The translations under genes and the position numbers were made by a program. The notes beneath the pieces are model-generated. The model did not search any database. It worked only from the letters and a program-made list of their open reading frames with translations, and was not told where the DNA came from. This document shows positions 1-11,643 of a DNA stretch of 64,000 bases, piece by piece. Origin of the DNA: Tomocerus qinae. Taxonomy: Eukaryota > Arthropoda > Collembola > Entomobryomorpha > Tomoceridae. The first letter of the stretch is position 1, and the number at the start of each line of letters is the position of its first letter. Location: assembly GCA_020055645.1 (NCBI GenBank), contig CM034546.1:59458001-59522000 (forward strand), in the 5' to 3' direction.

Positions 1-402
1 CGCTTTAGATTCGCGCCACCAGTTACGCACATCAGAATTATTTTCAAAAATTCTGCTAATCATTGGCAGTCTGGATGAGTCAGGGACTCCTTTCCAAGCA
101 AAATATTCCTCAAGCTCCAAAATAAAAGATTCCGGAGTTGATTCTGAAGAATTAAACTTTGGCAACGGAATATTTGTTGTGGTGTCAACAACTACTGTTG
201 GTACACCAGATGCCCCAGCCGTGGCGCCCGAAGAGCCTCCGGGGCCAGCTGCTGCCTTTTTAAGAATCTTAATTTCGTTAATTAATGTGGTCTGATCCGT
301 TACTAATTTAGCATTAGCATTCCTAATTCTACCTTGAGATCATTAATGGCCTTTTCCAATTCATCATTTGTTGGAGTAGTCATTTTCGATCTGGTAGTTG
401 CC
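1..402 (-). mobile_element. 5' part of a Ty3/gypsy-type LTR retrotransposon gag, running off the left edge, frameshifted
   Basis: On the minus strand an ATG at 402 opens a Gag-like reading frame that leaves the window at position 1. The first 26 or so codons are followed by a stop near 320; the open frame resumes one base out of register, so a single-base deletion or insertion lies near 320-335. Downstream is an Ala/Gly-rich linker and then a segment of the type LPKFN, ESFILELEEYF, DSSRLPMI, WWRES. In Ty3/gypsy Gag proteins this pattern (a region that begins F-x-G, then LE-x-YF, then RL and a WW pair) marks the capsid N-terminal part. No LTR could be delimited on its upstream side (higher coordinates). 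Because of the frameshift this copy is probably dead. Arc/PNMA-like domesticated Gag is an alternative but less likely. Confidence 0.7.
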
Positions 403-512
403 ATAAAATTTTACCAATAGAAATTATTTTTTATCTTATTGCATTGAATTTCTTATTTTAAAATTGAATTTTTATGTTTCGGGTTGCGATTTGACCCACT
501 AAACGTTTGTTG

Positions 513-771
513 GACACGGTGTGCTAATTTTAAAATTTCCGACCAAAACTATCTGTGCCCCTGTATACTTGTTAAAATTTTCGGGAAAAACTTATTTCAG
601 ACCCTGTATGACTTCTTAAATTTTGGGCCAAAACTTTTCTTAGGCACTGTATATCTTTTAAAATTTTTCGGAAATACTTTTGTTAGGCACTGTAAAGTTT
701 TTGGAAAATGTTTGGAAGAATTTATTAGTCACCGTGTATTTTTTTTCAATTTTTGTGTTGAATTTTATGCA
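513..771. repeat. Degenerate tandem repeat, about six units of 42-44 bp
   Basis: Units start near 513, 557, 601, 644, 687 and 729. Each reads roughly: G-CAC-TGTAT, a run TTTTAAAATTTT, CGG-AAAA, then ACTTTTTTAG. Identity between units is moderate, so this is old. It lies just upstream (in transcription direction) of the minus-strand gag at 1-402 and may belong to the untranslated region or LTR of that element. The short open frames across it are repeat by-products. Confidence 0.55.
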
Positions 772-2779
772 AAATGGGAATTCAAATAATTTCTTTATGT
801 TGTATGTATTTTATGGCAGACTGCACTTATACTTATATTGTATGATGAACGTGCGAATGCACAGTGCATATGCAAATTTACAGGGATTCCTATAATGTGT
901 TATTTATTATTTATGGTAAACTACTTCTACGAAAAAATCATCCGTGCGTGCTTTTTAATAAGGAGCCATTAACTATAAGCAAGAAAAGGCATTTTAACCA
1001 CTAATTTAGCCATAATTTTATACGGGGAGCCACTAATATAACTGAATAGTAATTAAGCTGAAAATTGCTAAAAAGCTAAGGCAAAATATTAATAATGAAA
1101 ATATTATTATTATGAAAGCTGGATGATTGGCAGGAATAATGCGTATGTGAGTCAGTATGGACGATTCTCTATGCTAACTTAAAGATAGATATGCTTCAGG
1201 TTAGGTGAGGAATGAGAGGTACACAAAACACATGGAACTACAGGGTGTGGCAAGAGGAACGGATATTATTTGTTCGTTGAAAAACTTTGACAAATAATAT
1301 AATACAATGACTCTAGCTACTATTATTACTAACTACTAACTAAATACTAATTAACTAACTAACTTAACGACTAAAACCTAAACTTAAATATATCGAAGAA
1401 TGACATACGACTAGTTGGCTAGTGCAACTTCACGTATGATAAGTATTGGGGTGACCCAATCAGATTGGCGAAAGCAATCTCCAAATACAGCCGATCTAGT
1501 ATCGAAAGATACTTCAGGCAACAGAGAGCGGATCCTCAGAGTTGTCAAGCAACTTACTGGATAGCTTTTGATCCCGACTAAAGGAGCTCGAAGGCTTTTA
1601 TACCCTTCGAGATCCTTTGTCTTTGACCCGGACTAATTAGATGCAAGTCCCTCATTATTATTTAATTTTTGAGGGATTAAGCAGCAAATATTATATACGA
1701 GCTCTTATGGCCGAAAGCTGCTTGCATCTCGTTGACCCTTAATTTTCCTAAATATTATTTTAGGAAAATTAAGAGAAAGGGACTTTAGGATTAACGGGAC
1801 TTTTTTACAAAAGACAATAGGGATTAGGTAGGTAACATATAGTTTTTAGTTACATAAATATACTTATAGCTAGGTAGGTGCATACTACAATTCTAACGGT
1901 ACTTTTGTGCATGCAACAATAAACAAACTAGCTCTGGGTGCTGCTCTATGCGCATTAGCATAGACAGCTCCAGATTATACACAAATAAGTACAACCACAC
2001 ACGGTTGTACCTTATACAAGTAAGGAAATTTTCTTGTTCCCACCTTTACTTTATTACAGTATGTAAAAAATGAACTTCGACTTGGAGTTTAGTTTGGATG
2101 CACAAAGACAAATAATTGAACAGAACATATTAAAAAGTTGTTTTTCCTTAATTTATTAATTAGTTTATTTTATGAAATAAATACTCAGATAAACTAGTGG
2201 ATATTTCAAAACTTTATTTATACTGTAACTTTACAAATTACGTATTATATTACAGTATTTTCTATGTAGTTCACTTTACACCATAAATACTACAATTTGA
2301 GTCTTATATTATATCGTTCTAAAGTTATTGTACGGACACAAGGTAATCGCTATAGTTTCAGATGGCAAACAGACAGTTCAGACAGAGTAGAAAGAAACCA
2401 AGCTGACAAGACAGGCCATTCTGCGAATATTCATTAGTATAATTATTAATTACCGTAATATTATTTATTTTAATTCCTTTATTCTTAAAGCGTGCCTAAA
2501 AATGTGAAAATGTTATAGTTAATTCATAAGACAAAATTATTATGCCCTACGTCAAAATTTGAAATATTGAAAATAATAAAAACATAATAATATATTGTTT
2601 GGTGAAATAGTCATTTAAAGATTACAGATAAGCGATGGTAGCTTTTGAGGAACTTAACCTAACCCAAGTAAAACAATAACATCGATAGGCATGTGAGCAA
2701 TCACTGCCTTACTCCAACCAACACTTCCAATAGATACCCTGACGCAGATTCTTATTTTTGAAAAGTTAAGGGAATTTTT
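772..2779. other. Non-coding stretch left of the chemoreceptor gene
   Basis: No convincing exon was found on either strand. 1300-1380 is a simple TAACTAAC-like stretch. 1200-2040 is less AT-rich than its surroundings and could be the LTR or leader of the minus-strand retrotransposon at 1-402, but I found no second copy to prove that. A short perfect hairpin sits at 1738-1773. Confidence 0.5.
1738..1773. repeat. Perfect 15-bp inverted repeat with a 6-nt loop
   Basis: CTTAATTTTCCTAAA at 1738-1752 pairs with its exact reverse complement at 1759-1773. The spacer TATTAT is 6 nt. The function is unknown. Confidence 0.7.
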
Positions 2780-4773
2780 CTAGCGGAAGGTAAGCAAGGT
2801 CTCCATGGTACCCAGACTGATGGAATATATGAATTTAATGATTTTGGTCTTTCGAACGACAGAAAATCGCCCAATTAAAATTGGACATGGCCGACAAGAC
2901 CTTCGAAATTTCTGAAATACCCTTGTGTTCAATGTGGTTGAATACGGCATTGGACAATACTTCCAAGACTCGATGCAGGCGTTTGAGGTTTCGAAGACCA
3001 TGGAACAGGTAGCCAGTACTATCAGCCAAAGGATAAACAATAAGGCAGCCCATAGCCCCATGCCTAGAGATTCCAAATACCCAAATTCGGCCATGTGAAA
3101 CATAAGCAGGTAGTTTGCCATGTATATAGCTCTTTTGAAAGCGAAATTGAAAACAAAAAGCAGAGTAGAATAGACATCACTACATTGGCGAAATATTACT
3201 TGACAAAATCTGAATGTTTGTGACAACATTGTCAGATCACGAAATGAATCCCCAGTTCTGTACGATTTTCTTCCAAAACTAAAACACGGTCATGTTTCAA
3301 AAATTAAATTAAAATTTTCGTTTTTTGAATGAAATTCGAATTTTTTGTTAAAGAATTTCTAAGTTGACATTACCATAATTCATCGTAGAATATTTTAGCC
3401 GTTGGGCAGCCGACAAGGTTATTCGACATATGAAACATTGTATTGGAAAATGCGCAAGTCACAAACCAGAAATGACATACGGCCATAAACATGAAGAGGA
3501 TGATGCTGTAGTTTTTTGGATCCAGTAGGGATGTCATGAATGCTTGATTGAAAGGAAGTATGAATATTCCACCTCCAAGAGCAATTGGATATGTTACGGT
3601 TGCTAAATACGACAGAATCAGCAGTCCGTCGTATACTTCAAATTTTTTCTGATATATCCTCTTGAAATGTTGTTCTAGTAAATTAATAAAGATAATATAG
3701 CATAGTTAAGTATGTAAAAAAATAATCCAGCGTTTCTTACCCGACGTTTAGTAAATTAAAGGAAACTAAAATCATTTTATGTTTACGTAAGTGATTTTTC
3801 TGTCAAAATATGCATTATAGCACTTTGGGATTTAATTGATATTGACGATATCTAATCGACATAATCGATCGATCTAACTTCATATTTTTCATTGCAATTA
3901 ATTTCTGAAAACCATTTTTAACAAAGATTTTAAAAAAATTTTCATATAATTGGGCATTAAAATAAACTTAATTATAATTGTTGCTAACCAGTGTTGTACT
4001 GTTGACCACTTTTTTGCATTTTGACCGGGCCACTGGTCAAAATGGTCAAAATGGTCAAAATGGCTAAAATGGACAAAATATCAGTATACAGTTACTAAGC
4101 CTAGCAAATGAAATTTAAAATATTTAGAGAATGAAATATGGCCTAAAACCAATGAAACACTATTCTACTAACATCAGACTACAGAATGACACTCTATAAT
4201 CATTTTTAACTACAATCTTTAGAAAGTTGTACTTGTTGTTTACTGTTGCAGTAAAAGCTACCTTGGGGTCTCAATTAACCCCAAACAGGCATTTTGTCCA
4301 TTTTGACCATTTTGACCACTTTTTAATTTTTTTTGACCTGGCCATTTTGACCATTATGACCACTAGTGGTTTTAACCACTGCACAACACTGTTGCTAACA
4401 AAGTTAACTTACTTCGCAATTTATAGAATGTAACAAACAAATTGTTAAGGACACCGAGAAGCATTTCTCCCTTGAACATAGTAACGTGGGTTGTAGTGAT
4501 GGTGATTGATAAAGCTAAAACAGAGAAGTAACTCTGGCAGGCATATATTGCTTCACCGTACAGAGTTGCGTGTATGGCTCGCGCAACAAAATACAACTCA
4601 TATATGTGTGCGTAGAGGACAAAGAGGTACCACTTGGTCATAACCCATCTGCTGGTTGACCATTCTATGTATTTTCCACGACATCCTTTATTCCAAGCAA
4701 ACGGCAATCCACCCCAAAAGTTTCCCCATTTCACGACTTCTTCGAATATGTTGATTGTATATCCCGACACCAT
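2780..4773 (-). CDS. Seven-transmembrane chemoreceptor, gustatory-receptor-like, 353 aa, three exons
   Basis: Exons on the minus strand are 4413-4773, 3374-3674 and 2780-3179. Lengths 361, 301 and 400 sum to an open frame of 354 codons with stop. The introns are GT-AG in phases 1 and 2; the start is the ATG at 4773. Hydrophobic helices are visible around KWYLFVLYAHIYELYFV and the following segment (exon 1), LLILSYLATVTYPIALGGG and ILFMFMAVCHFWFVT (exon 2), and LLFILWLIVLATC (exon 3). The C-terminus FRRSCRPCPI followed by IKFIYSISLGTMETLL resembles the last helix of arthropod Gr/Or-type receptors. Length is close to the usual 350-450 aa. Such proteins sit in sensory neuron membranes as ligand-gated channels; the ligand cannot be read. 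The exon 3 acceptor at 3180-3181 was chosen because it alone keeps the frame open. A hAT MITE lies in intron 1. The family assignment rests on topology and the C-terminus, not on a search. Confidence 0.72.
3989..4391 (-). mobile_element. 403-bp non-autonomous hAT element (MITE), family A copy 1, in intron 1 of the chemoreceptor
   Basis: The termini are CAGTGTTGTAC and, at the right end, GCACAACACTG (imperfect terminal inverted repeats that open CAGTGTTG). The flanks are a perfect 8-bp target-site duplication TTGCTAAC at 3981-3988 and 4392-4399. The subterminal regions carry repeated TGGTCAAAA motifs. There is no transposase. An identical-length copy lies at 37980-38382 in the opposite orientation. 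The right edge is only 21 bp from the exon 1 splice donor. Confidence 0.93.
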
Positions 4774-6134
4774 GTTAGTAATTGGTATCGGGACGCGACA
4801 CTTATTGACCTAGAATAAAAATTGCCTTTTAAATCTCACCTCTTGTCAAATTTACAATGAGTAAAATCAAATCCAATGAAATTTTTAATTGAAAAATGTG
4901 TCTGTGCACTTACCCAATACGAGTAGGCTTTGAATTGATAAATTTACTCTACTAAAAGATCACTCGCTAACTACCAAGAGAATATTTATTTTTGCAGAAT
5001 AAGTAGCTTAGTCTACGAGCAGCTTTCGTACTTATTCCATAGCGGATGCAGAACAACGTGGACTTAAATCGAACTGAATTATTATTTAGACAGAAGCATA
5101 TTATTTTGTTCTATTTCTTTACCCAGTCGAATTTAATAACATATTACAATGTGACCTTAGACGTCTTAAAGTTTTCTCTTTAAATCAATATATTCGCTGG
5201 GTGCACAAATGTTAGAGTTTCTGATCTGGTGTTTTAAGAATTGGGACTTTTGTGTTGCAATTGTAAATAAAAACCCAAAATACAATTAGTAGGTAGGCAA
5301 ATTGTAAATACTCAAGCCAAATAAAGTCAAATTCAAAGTCAACGAATTTAAAATGATACTTAATGTTCCAATTAATTAGCGTTAAAATATTATTAAGAGA
5401 CTTCTTTAATAAATGCCAAATGTATGTTTTAAATGTAAGGTTTTAATAAAGACAGAAAACCCCAAAAACCCTGAAACTAAATGACTTGCAGCATTGGCTT
5501 TATATATTATGCTACTTCTTGCTGATTAAAACAAGAAGAGCTAGAACGAGAAAAAACAAGAAGGACTAACCAGTTAGTTTTTTGACTAAAATAGCCGCAT
5601 AAAAGCTACGTACAATGGGACAGTGGCTGGAAGAGAGCTTTATACATGCCGAATGAATGTAGATATTTGATTGAAAAACGCCTTTGTCATGTATAATTTT
5701 GTTTATGGAAGAGAATTTGGTGTTAATATTTATCCACCAAATCTAAGTTTATTTGGATTTACATATTATATAAGTATGGGAATGTCCTGAATTGTCAACA
5801 CCGTTTTGTCAACACAATTCGAACCCCTTTTGCAATCAACACCTTTTTGCCATCATATAAGTTTGCTCACAGGTACAAAGTCAACGAATGAGGAACGGTG
5901 GGTCTATTAACCAATTGGTTATCCACAGACTTCGAATCTAGTTGAAGGTTAGCATTGACAATAGTTTCCATGAATATGATTATTAATTGCCTATTGATGT
6001 GGGAATTCTTTAAAGTGCTTCAGAAAGAACATTATGGCTAGATTTAATGTTCAAAATAAATTTCCTAACAAAAAATGTTGTATATTTTAGTTGTATATTG
6101 GTTTACATTTACCATGTGGCTGATATTTTACTTG
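4774..6134. other. Intergenic stretch with a possible outer repeat
   Basis: No coding exon was seen. Around 5786-5815 lies GTCAACACCGTTTTGTCAAC, and around 6526-6615 several GTTGACAAAA motifs occur in opposite orientation. These could be the ends of an older element of about 0.85 kb into which the 6135-6393 hAT MITE inserted, but I found no target-site duplication for it. Confidence 0.4.
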
Positions 6135-6393
6135 CAGAGTTCAACTAGCCGGTGGGTAGTGGCAGGGTGGCTAGGGGGCAAAAGTGGCTAGTGGGCGGGT
6201 AAATTGATAGGTGGCTAGTGGGCAAAAGGGGCAAAAGTGGGCAAAAGTCAAAATGTGGCTAATAGATACACTAAAGGATGTAAAAATTGGCGCAAAATTT
6301 TGAATATTAGGTACTTTTGCCCACTACCCACTTTGCCCCTTTTACCCAGGTGGGTGGACAAATGTAGTTTTAGCCGGCTAAAACTGAACTCTG
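6135..6393 (+). mobile_element. 259-bp hAT-type MITE, family B copy 1
   Basis: It starts CAGAGTTCA and ends TGAACTCTG. A perfect 8-bp duplication TTTACTTG lies at 6127-6134 and 6394-6401. The inside is built of GTGGCTAGTGGG and GGGCAAAAG repeats with the complementary motif near the right end, so the transcript could fold back. A longer copy (382 bp, opposite orientation) is at 39727-40108. Confidence 0.92.
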
Positions 6394-6638
6394 TTTACTT
6401 GTATTATATTTTATTTATTCAAATAGTTTAACGTGACCTATATTATATCACTTAATTTTTAATTGTAAATTTCATTAATTTACTTACATTATCTGAATGA
6501 TTATCTAATATGATTGCTATTTAAGTGCTACTGTTGACAAAATAAGATAACAAAATTGGCAGTATGTTCACTGTTGACAAAAAGTTATTGACTTGTCGAC
6601 GAAAAAGGGTTGACACTCCGATAGTGAGCCATGTGTAT

Positions 6639-7385
6639 TGAGAGGCAGACTCCGTCTGCCGAGATATTTAGAAGCAAAGCCGGGAGAGCGGGAAAGCGCG
6701 AAAAGCAGCAAGGAAGGAAAAAGAACAGGTTTTGGAGTTAGTCAAGTTAGTCGAAGTCTGGATCTCAAGTTAGTCGGAGTCTAGGTCTTGGTCAGGGAGT
6801 AACCAGGGGTCTGAGTGGAGGTCTGGACCTGGAAGGAGAAGCCGAGAAGAAGAAGAAAGGAAGTATTGTTCTGTCCCGAAGAAAAGTGTTTGGACCAAGC
6901 CCATAATTGTCGTTGTATGGACATCGTACTGTGTCGTCGTGATCCTGTCACAATCGTCGTCATTTAGTCACAACTGTCACCGTCGTCATCTTGTCACAAT
7001 CGCCGTCTTTCCGCCCCAACTGTCATTGTCGCGATTGTGTTCTCATCGTAATTCATTTAGTCGTAAAAATACAATTTATAATATTTGGTCTATTACAATA
7101 TATTTAATTGATTGATCTGAATTGTGTCTACCCTATATTATGTTTTATTTCTAGCCGAGAGCGGCTAGCATAATTGTTTTATTCTGTGGCTGGCATTTGG
7201 CAATTGGCTCATCCCCATCGACAGCAATCCCCCATTATCATATTAATTAACGTACACGGATCTCCACAAGAGTCCGTGTACCTCATATTATTACTTCGGC
7301 CCATAAGGCAGTCCATCAGCGGACTATCACATATAAAATAAACCTCGTTCATATAAAAAATAAAATCAACCCCCCCCATCCCACA
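6639..7385 (+). repeat. 5' LTR (747 bp)
   Basis: The LTR is bounded by TG and CA. Near its start is a hairpin, GGCAGA-CTCCG-TCTGCC (6644-6660). The middle is rich in CGTCGT and GTCACAA motifs. It is nearly identical to 10900-11639; the largest difference is a short indel cluster near 7073-7095. Confidence 0.93.
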
Positions 7386-8742
7386 AGTTGTCGTGGTCTA
7401 TCCGTTGTGGTCAGGGCGCTTTATTTTCAATTATTTTTATGTATTCACATTGCTGTCACCCTGCCACAACACCCCTACCCTTGCCTAGCGAGTATCTCTA
7501 CCGATATTTTTAAATTTTGACCCTACCCTCATGAAATTTGAATTCAAATTGACCTGAGCCCATGCCTAATTATTCACAGCCATTTCAATCATTTTTATTT
7601 TTGTATGACGAAAGCCACAATCAACATTAATTTTTATTTGCTGTATAAACAGCCAGCCGCCATTTTCTCTTTCTTACTGCAGAAAAGCCACGACCAACAC
7701 CCGGTCACTTTCAGTAGCTGCTAAAATAGCAGAAACTCAGCCAGAAAGTTGTTGTCTCCTTTGTGTGTGTGAGTTGTGTGTAGTGCACTTGTGCAAGTTG
7801 AGTGCAAGTACACACAACACAAGCAACTACAGAGACGACAAGTCACGTACACTATACACATACAATTATTAACGTTGCCTCTATTTTGCTATAACAGCTA
7901 GCCGTACTTGTTGGATTCTGATAACTAAATAAATTGCAGCTGACGTCACTCCTGGAAATTCAGGTCCCGCCTAGCCCTTCAAACTATTTGTTCTTTTGCC
8001 ACTAAGCATTTTTCTGCTAAACCAGTAAGCCATCACTAACTATTACTCTATGGTAATTTGCAAACATAAGGACTACTGCACCTAGCAGATATTTGTATGC
8101 GACAAAATACAAATATCTAGACAACGGATCCTATCCCTGTGGCATTACCTCTTGCACCCATAACATCCTCGACCCTCATTGCTACAATTTCAATCAACTT
8201 TTTGTTTCTAAAATAAACCCGACACGCCCCCACATTGTCAATTTTCATTTTTATTTAAGTTTACGTACATAACCCGTCCCTCCCAAATTTAATTAACCCT
8301 TCCACCCATGAAATTAATATTCCACTGACTCCGACTAGTTTAAGCACTCAACTCCCACCCGGTCCACAACATTTAATTAATTCGATATAAATAGGAAAAT
8401 CATCAATTAAAATTTTTATTACGATCGAAATTGCTAACCCGTACAGCCAGAGAGGTTTCATTAATTCTGTAGCCTGTCTAGATACACTGGCAGACAGTTC
8501 GACATTTTCCCACAATACAGCATTTGAATTATCCGAAGTCTGCAACGGAGCTTTTCAAAGTCGAGCTCATTCTACACAAACGGACAAAGCTAGAGGAATT
8601 ACAATTCATAAATTCGAATTGTTAGTCCGAAGAGCTAATTCAAACTTTCGCCACCAATTCAAATTAGACTCAAATTACTTGACCCCAATCGTCTTTAGCA
8701 ACGACTTTGCTACCCATACCCCTTTGACCAAAATACACCGAC
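7386..8742. other. Leader region of the LTR retrotransposon
   Basis: This is 1.36 kb between the 5' LTR and the Gag-like start codon with no long plus-strand ORF. 7750-7850 is GTGTGT/ACACAC-rich and partly self-complementary, which could form an RNA structure such as a packaging signal; this is inference. Confidence 0.5.
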
Positions 8743-10161
8743 ATGATGCCCCATCACCAGCAACAAGCAGCCACACAAAGCCCGCCCATGGACAACCTGG
8801 ATACAAGCCCCCCAACGAATCCCCAACAGTATGCAGCCCCCTTGAACCAGCTAGTAAATTCCATTACAGCCCTTCAAGATCTGTTCTCACGATTACAGGA
8901 CCAAGAAAATTTCCCTCCCAACAAAAATTTCTGCCAACCCGTACCAAGGAGCCCGCCCGTCTTTGGAAGACAGCATCGTACCCCCGACGACAGAGTTATC
9001 TGTGACTTCTGTAATGTCGTTGGCCACACAAAACGAGTATGCCGTAGACGCCTGAATGGAGACCCGCCCTACTATTACGAACCTATCCCTCCACTTATCC
9101 CGGCCCCACCCCAAACGGCACCCATGTATGCTGACCCAACAACAATACTGTTATTAATATTTCCTATCATTTGCAGCCTTCTACAAATTTTCAAAAATTT
9201 ATGCAACACCCGTGCAGAATATAAGACCTGTTGCCCTAAGTGCTGTAGCAGAACAAGCAAGACGGAATCCACTGTTTCGGACCCTGTACAACAGAAAAAG
9301 CAGAACCACCCAACAACTATTAACGAAATTCCAGCCCGAACAAATCGAAGTCCCGCAGCTGTAGAAATTAAGGCGCCCACCCCCAAACCCCTAAAGAACA
9401 AAAGCCCCCTGAAAATAAAGACCCCAACTCCAAAAACCCCTGCTCCAGTTGACAAACCAAAATCTAAAAATACCAAAACCCTGCCCAGATCCAAGAAAGA
9501 GGCGCTAAATTCGCCCCCTATTACCTTCCCAAATAAAATCCAACAATGGGGAACACACTGGTTCTCCCCATCCATTAAGCAACTGAAGGAAGCCTTCGGC
9601 CACCCACCAACCATGGCCGGCATCCCCAACCAAACTGACCGACTAGATGACACCGGCATTCGAAATCGCACTAAGTCAAGCCCATGTAACACCCAAAAAG
9701 TCCCTAACCACGAAACTGATAGTGCAGTCGGATCTATGTACGGAGAATGTTCAGATACCAGTTCTTATCGAAAATTGCCCCCACCTAATTCTTCTAAAAC
9801 ATCCCATAAGAAAAAGAGGAAATCGAGGTCCCGAAAATCTGAAACTGTCCAATCAACGAAGGAATTAGACGACATCGCCCAATTGAACGCCCTATTCGTT
9901 ATTAACCCAGAACAACGGGAATTATACGAAAAATACGCGTCCCCCCGATTACGGAAGTTAATGGACAAAATGGATGCCCTCGATTCAGATTTGAACCCTA
10001 AACCAACTAATACGGAACCTAATCAGCCCCCTACTGGATCACGAAAGTCCCACACCCGGTCACTATGTGTTGCAATTTCGGAATCATCAGAGGACGAACA
10101 CATAAACTTTTTAGTGGACCGATATAATAAATTGATGTACGATTTTGAAGACGCCCGATAA
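8743..10161 (+). CDS. Gag-like protein of the LTR retrotransposon, 472 aa, CCHC zinc knuckle
   Basis: The ORF opens with a double ATG and is intact. Residues 1-80 are Pro/Gln-rich and include a short helix-prone stretch near 33-55. A zinc knuckle C87-x2-C90-x4-H95-x4-C100 followed by basic residues is the nucleic-acid-binding signature of Gag nucleocapsids. Oddly, the knuckle is N-terminal, and just behind it is a hydrophobic segment (about 135-150) with a Cys cluster after it, then a long Pro/Lys-rich linker (about 210-260), a basic tract and an acidic tail. I could not see a standard capsid domain before the knuckle. The reading frame ends without any overlap into a pol frame. It may be a rearranged Gag or a chimera of Gag and captured sequence. 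Codon use is C-rich compared with the window's other genes. Confidence 0.75.
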   Translation: MMPHHQQQAATQSPPMDNLDTSPPTNPQQYAAPLNQLVNSITALQDLFSRLQDQENFPPNKNFCQPVPRSPPVFGRQHRTPDDRVICDFCNVVGHTKRVCRRRLNGDPPYYYEPIPPLIPAPPQTAPMYADPTTILLLIFPIICSLLQIFKNLCNTRAEYKTCCPKCCSRTSKTESTVSDPVQQKKQNHPTTINEIPARTNRSPAAVEIKAPTPKPLKNKSPLKIKTPTPKTPAPVDKPKSKNTKTLPRSKKEALNSPPITFPNKIQQWGTHWFSPSIKQLKEAFGHPPTMAGIPNQTDRLDDTGIRNRTKSSPCNTQKVPNHETDSAVGSMYGECSDTSSYRKLPPPNSSKTSHKKKRKSRSRKSETVQSTKELDDIAQLNALFVINPEQRELYEKYASPRLRKLMDKMDALDSDLNPKPTNTEPNQPPTGSRKSHTRSLCVAISESSEDEHINFLVDRYNKLMYDFEDAR

Positions 10162-10891
10162 CGTTGCCCAAATTCCCAAATCCCTATTCGATCCAAACTG
10201 AAGTCCTAAACCATGGAACTAATTTGTCTTTGTTTTTTTAGCTGCAAACGGACCCTCAATTTAAATTAACTTTTTCTGAACTTGCCGAAACTGGAACCCA
10301 TCCCTACTTCGCCTAGAAGCGCGAACCCATTTGACGCAGAAAAATAAATTATTTCCACTTTTTGGCCCAACTTCACCTAATCTGGAGCCCCGACACAAGT
10401 TATTTACATATTTTTGGTTTGAATTAATTTTGTCTTCTTTTTAGCAGCAACTGGAACCGTTATCTTGAACCCGTCCCTACAAACGTAACCATAAACCCAT
10501 TTCGTTTTTTTTGCTCCCATCTTTGCCTAATTGGAAGGACCCCAAAAACTACGACGTCGCCAAGAAGCCTAAAGCAGTTCCCCTAATTTACCCACGACGC
10601 CAGAACACCCAAAACACTGGAACCTGAACAGTGTCCCTTTACTACGCCCAGGATGCCAGAGAGATGCACCAGAAGGAGTCCTACATAGTAGGACCACCTT
10701 GGTGAACTATACCGACGCCCCCGACTCAACATCAACAACTACTAAGGACCCTCCGACCTTTTATCCAGCTGTCCCCACCGCCGCAATAGTAACTACTCTG
10801 AAAACCGCATCCGTCTCATCGCCCCGCCCCAGAAAATACAATGGACTAAAAGAGTCCATTCCCAAACCCGCTAAAAATACCCCCCGCTACT
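10162..10891. other. 3' non-coding interior of the LTR retrotransposon
   Basis: No ORF above 65 codons with any recognisable domain is present. Two segments end in a T-run plus CAG/TAG-like acceptor sequences (near 10230 and 10440), possibly relics of splicing or of deleted coding sequence. This is where pol would be expected, and it is absent. Confidence 0.55.
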
Positions 10892-10899
10892 AAAGGAGA

Positions 10900-11639
10900 T
10901 GAGAGGCAGACTCCGTCTGCCGAGATATTTAGAAGCAAAGCCGGGAGAGCGGGAAAGCGCGAAAAGCAGCAAGGAAGGAAAAAGAACAGGTTTTGGAGTA
11001 AGTCAAGTTAGTCGAAGTCTGATCTCAAGTTAGTCGGAGTCTAGGTCTTGGTCAGGGAGTAACCAGGAGTCTGAGTGGAGGTCTGGACCTGGAAGGAGAA
11101 GCCGAGAAGAAGAAGAAAGGAAGTGTTGTTCTGTCCCGAAGAAAAGTGTTTGGACCAAGCCCATAATTGTCGTTGTATGGACATCGTACTGTGTCGTCGT
11201 CATCCTGTCACAATCGTCGTCATTTAGTCACAACTGTCACCGTCGTCATCTTGTCACAATCGCCGTCTTTCCGCCCCAACTGTCATTGTCGCGATTGTGT
11301 TCTCATCGTAATTCATTCAGTCGTAAAAATACAATTATTACTACTATTACAATATATTTAATTGATTGATCTGAATTGTGTCTACCCTATATTATGTTTT
11401 ATTTCTAGCCGAGAGCGGCTAGCATAATTGTTTTATTCTGTGGCTGGCATTTGGCAATTGGCTCATCCCCATCGACAGCAATCCCCCATTATCATATTAA
11501 TTAACGTACACGGATCTCCACAAGAGTCCGTGTACCTCATATTATTACTTCGGCCCATAAGGCAGTCCATCAGCGGACTATCACATATAAAATAAACCTC
11601 GTTCATATAAAAAATAAAATCAACCCCCCCCATCCCACA
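10900..11639 (+). repeat. 3' LTR (740 bp)
   Basis: A direct copy of 6639-7385, preceded by the purine tract at 10892-10899 and followed by the duplicated target GTAT. Confidence 0.93.
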
Positions 11640-11643
11640 GTAT

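Larger units (their letters stand above)
6639..11639 (+). mobile_element. Complete LTR retrotransposon lacking pol (LARD-like), about 5.0 kb
   Basis: Two direct repeats that start TGAGAGG and end CCCACA (6639-7385 and 10900-11639) bound a 3.5-kb interior. The flanks are a 4-bp duplication GTAT at 6635-6638 and 11640-11643. A purine tract AAAGGAGA (10892-10899) abuts the 3' LTR, as expected for plus-strand priming. The LTRs differ by only about six substitutions and a few small indels, so insertion was recent. The interior holds one Gag-like ORF (8743-10161) and no protease, reverse transcriptase, RNase H or integrase, so mobilisation must depend on another element. A primer-binding site next to 7385 could not be assigned to a tRNA by eye. 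The superfamily (Ty3/gypsy or BEL) stays open; the 4-bp duplication fits either. Confidence 0.93.

Noticed and set aside
484..895. Two overlapping plus-strand ORFs of 101 and 71 codons
   Set aside because: They run through the 43-bp degenerate repeat and its flank, are Phe/Tyr-rich as expected for translated T-runs, and have no domain.
2835..3053. 72-codon minus ORF overlapping the chemoreceptor third exon
   Set aside because: It is an alternative frame. The longer frame continues the receptor in phase and has the receptor-like C-terminus.
3230..3260. Upstream acceptors for exon 3 of the chemoreceptor (before CTGGGG and before ATTTTGTC)
   Set aside because: Both would create TGA at the junction; only the acceptor at 3180-3181 keeps the frame open.
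9075..9692. 205-codon minus ORF opposite the Gag-like gene
   Set aside because: It is the antisense shadow of a C-rich coding region, with no start context or domain.
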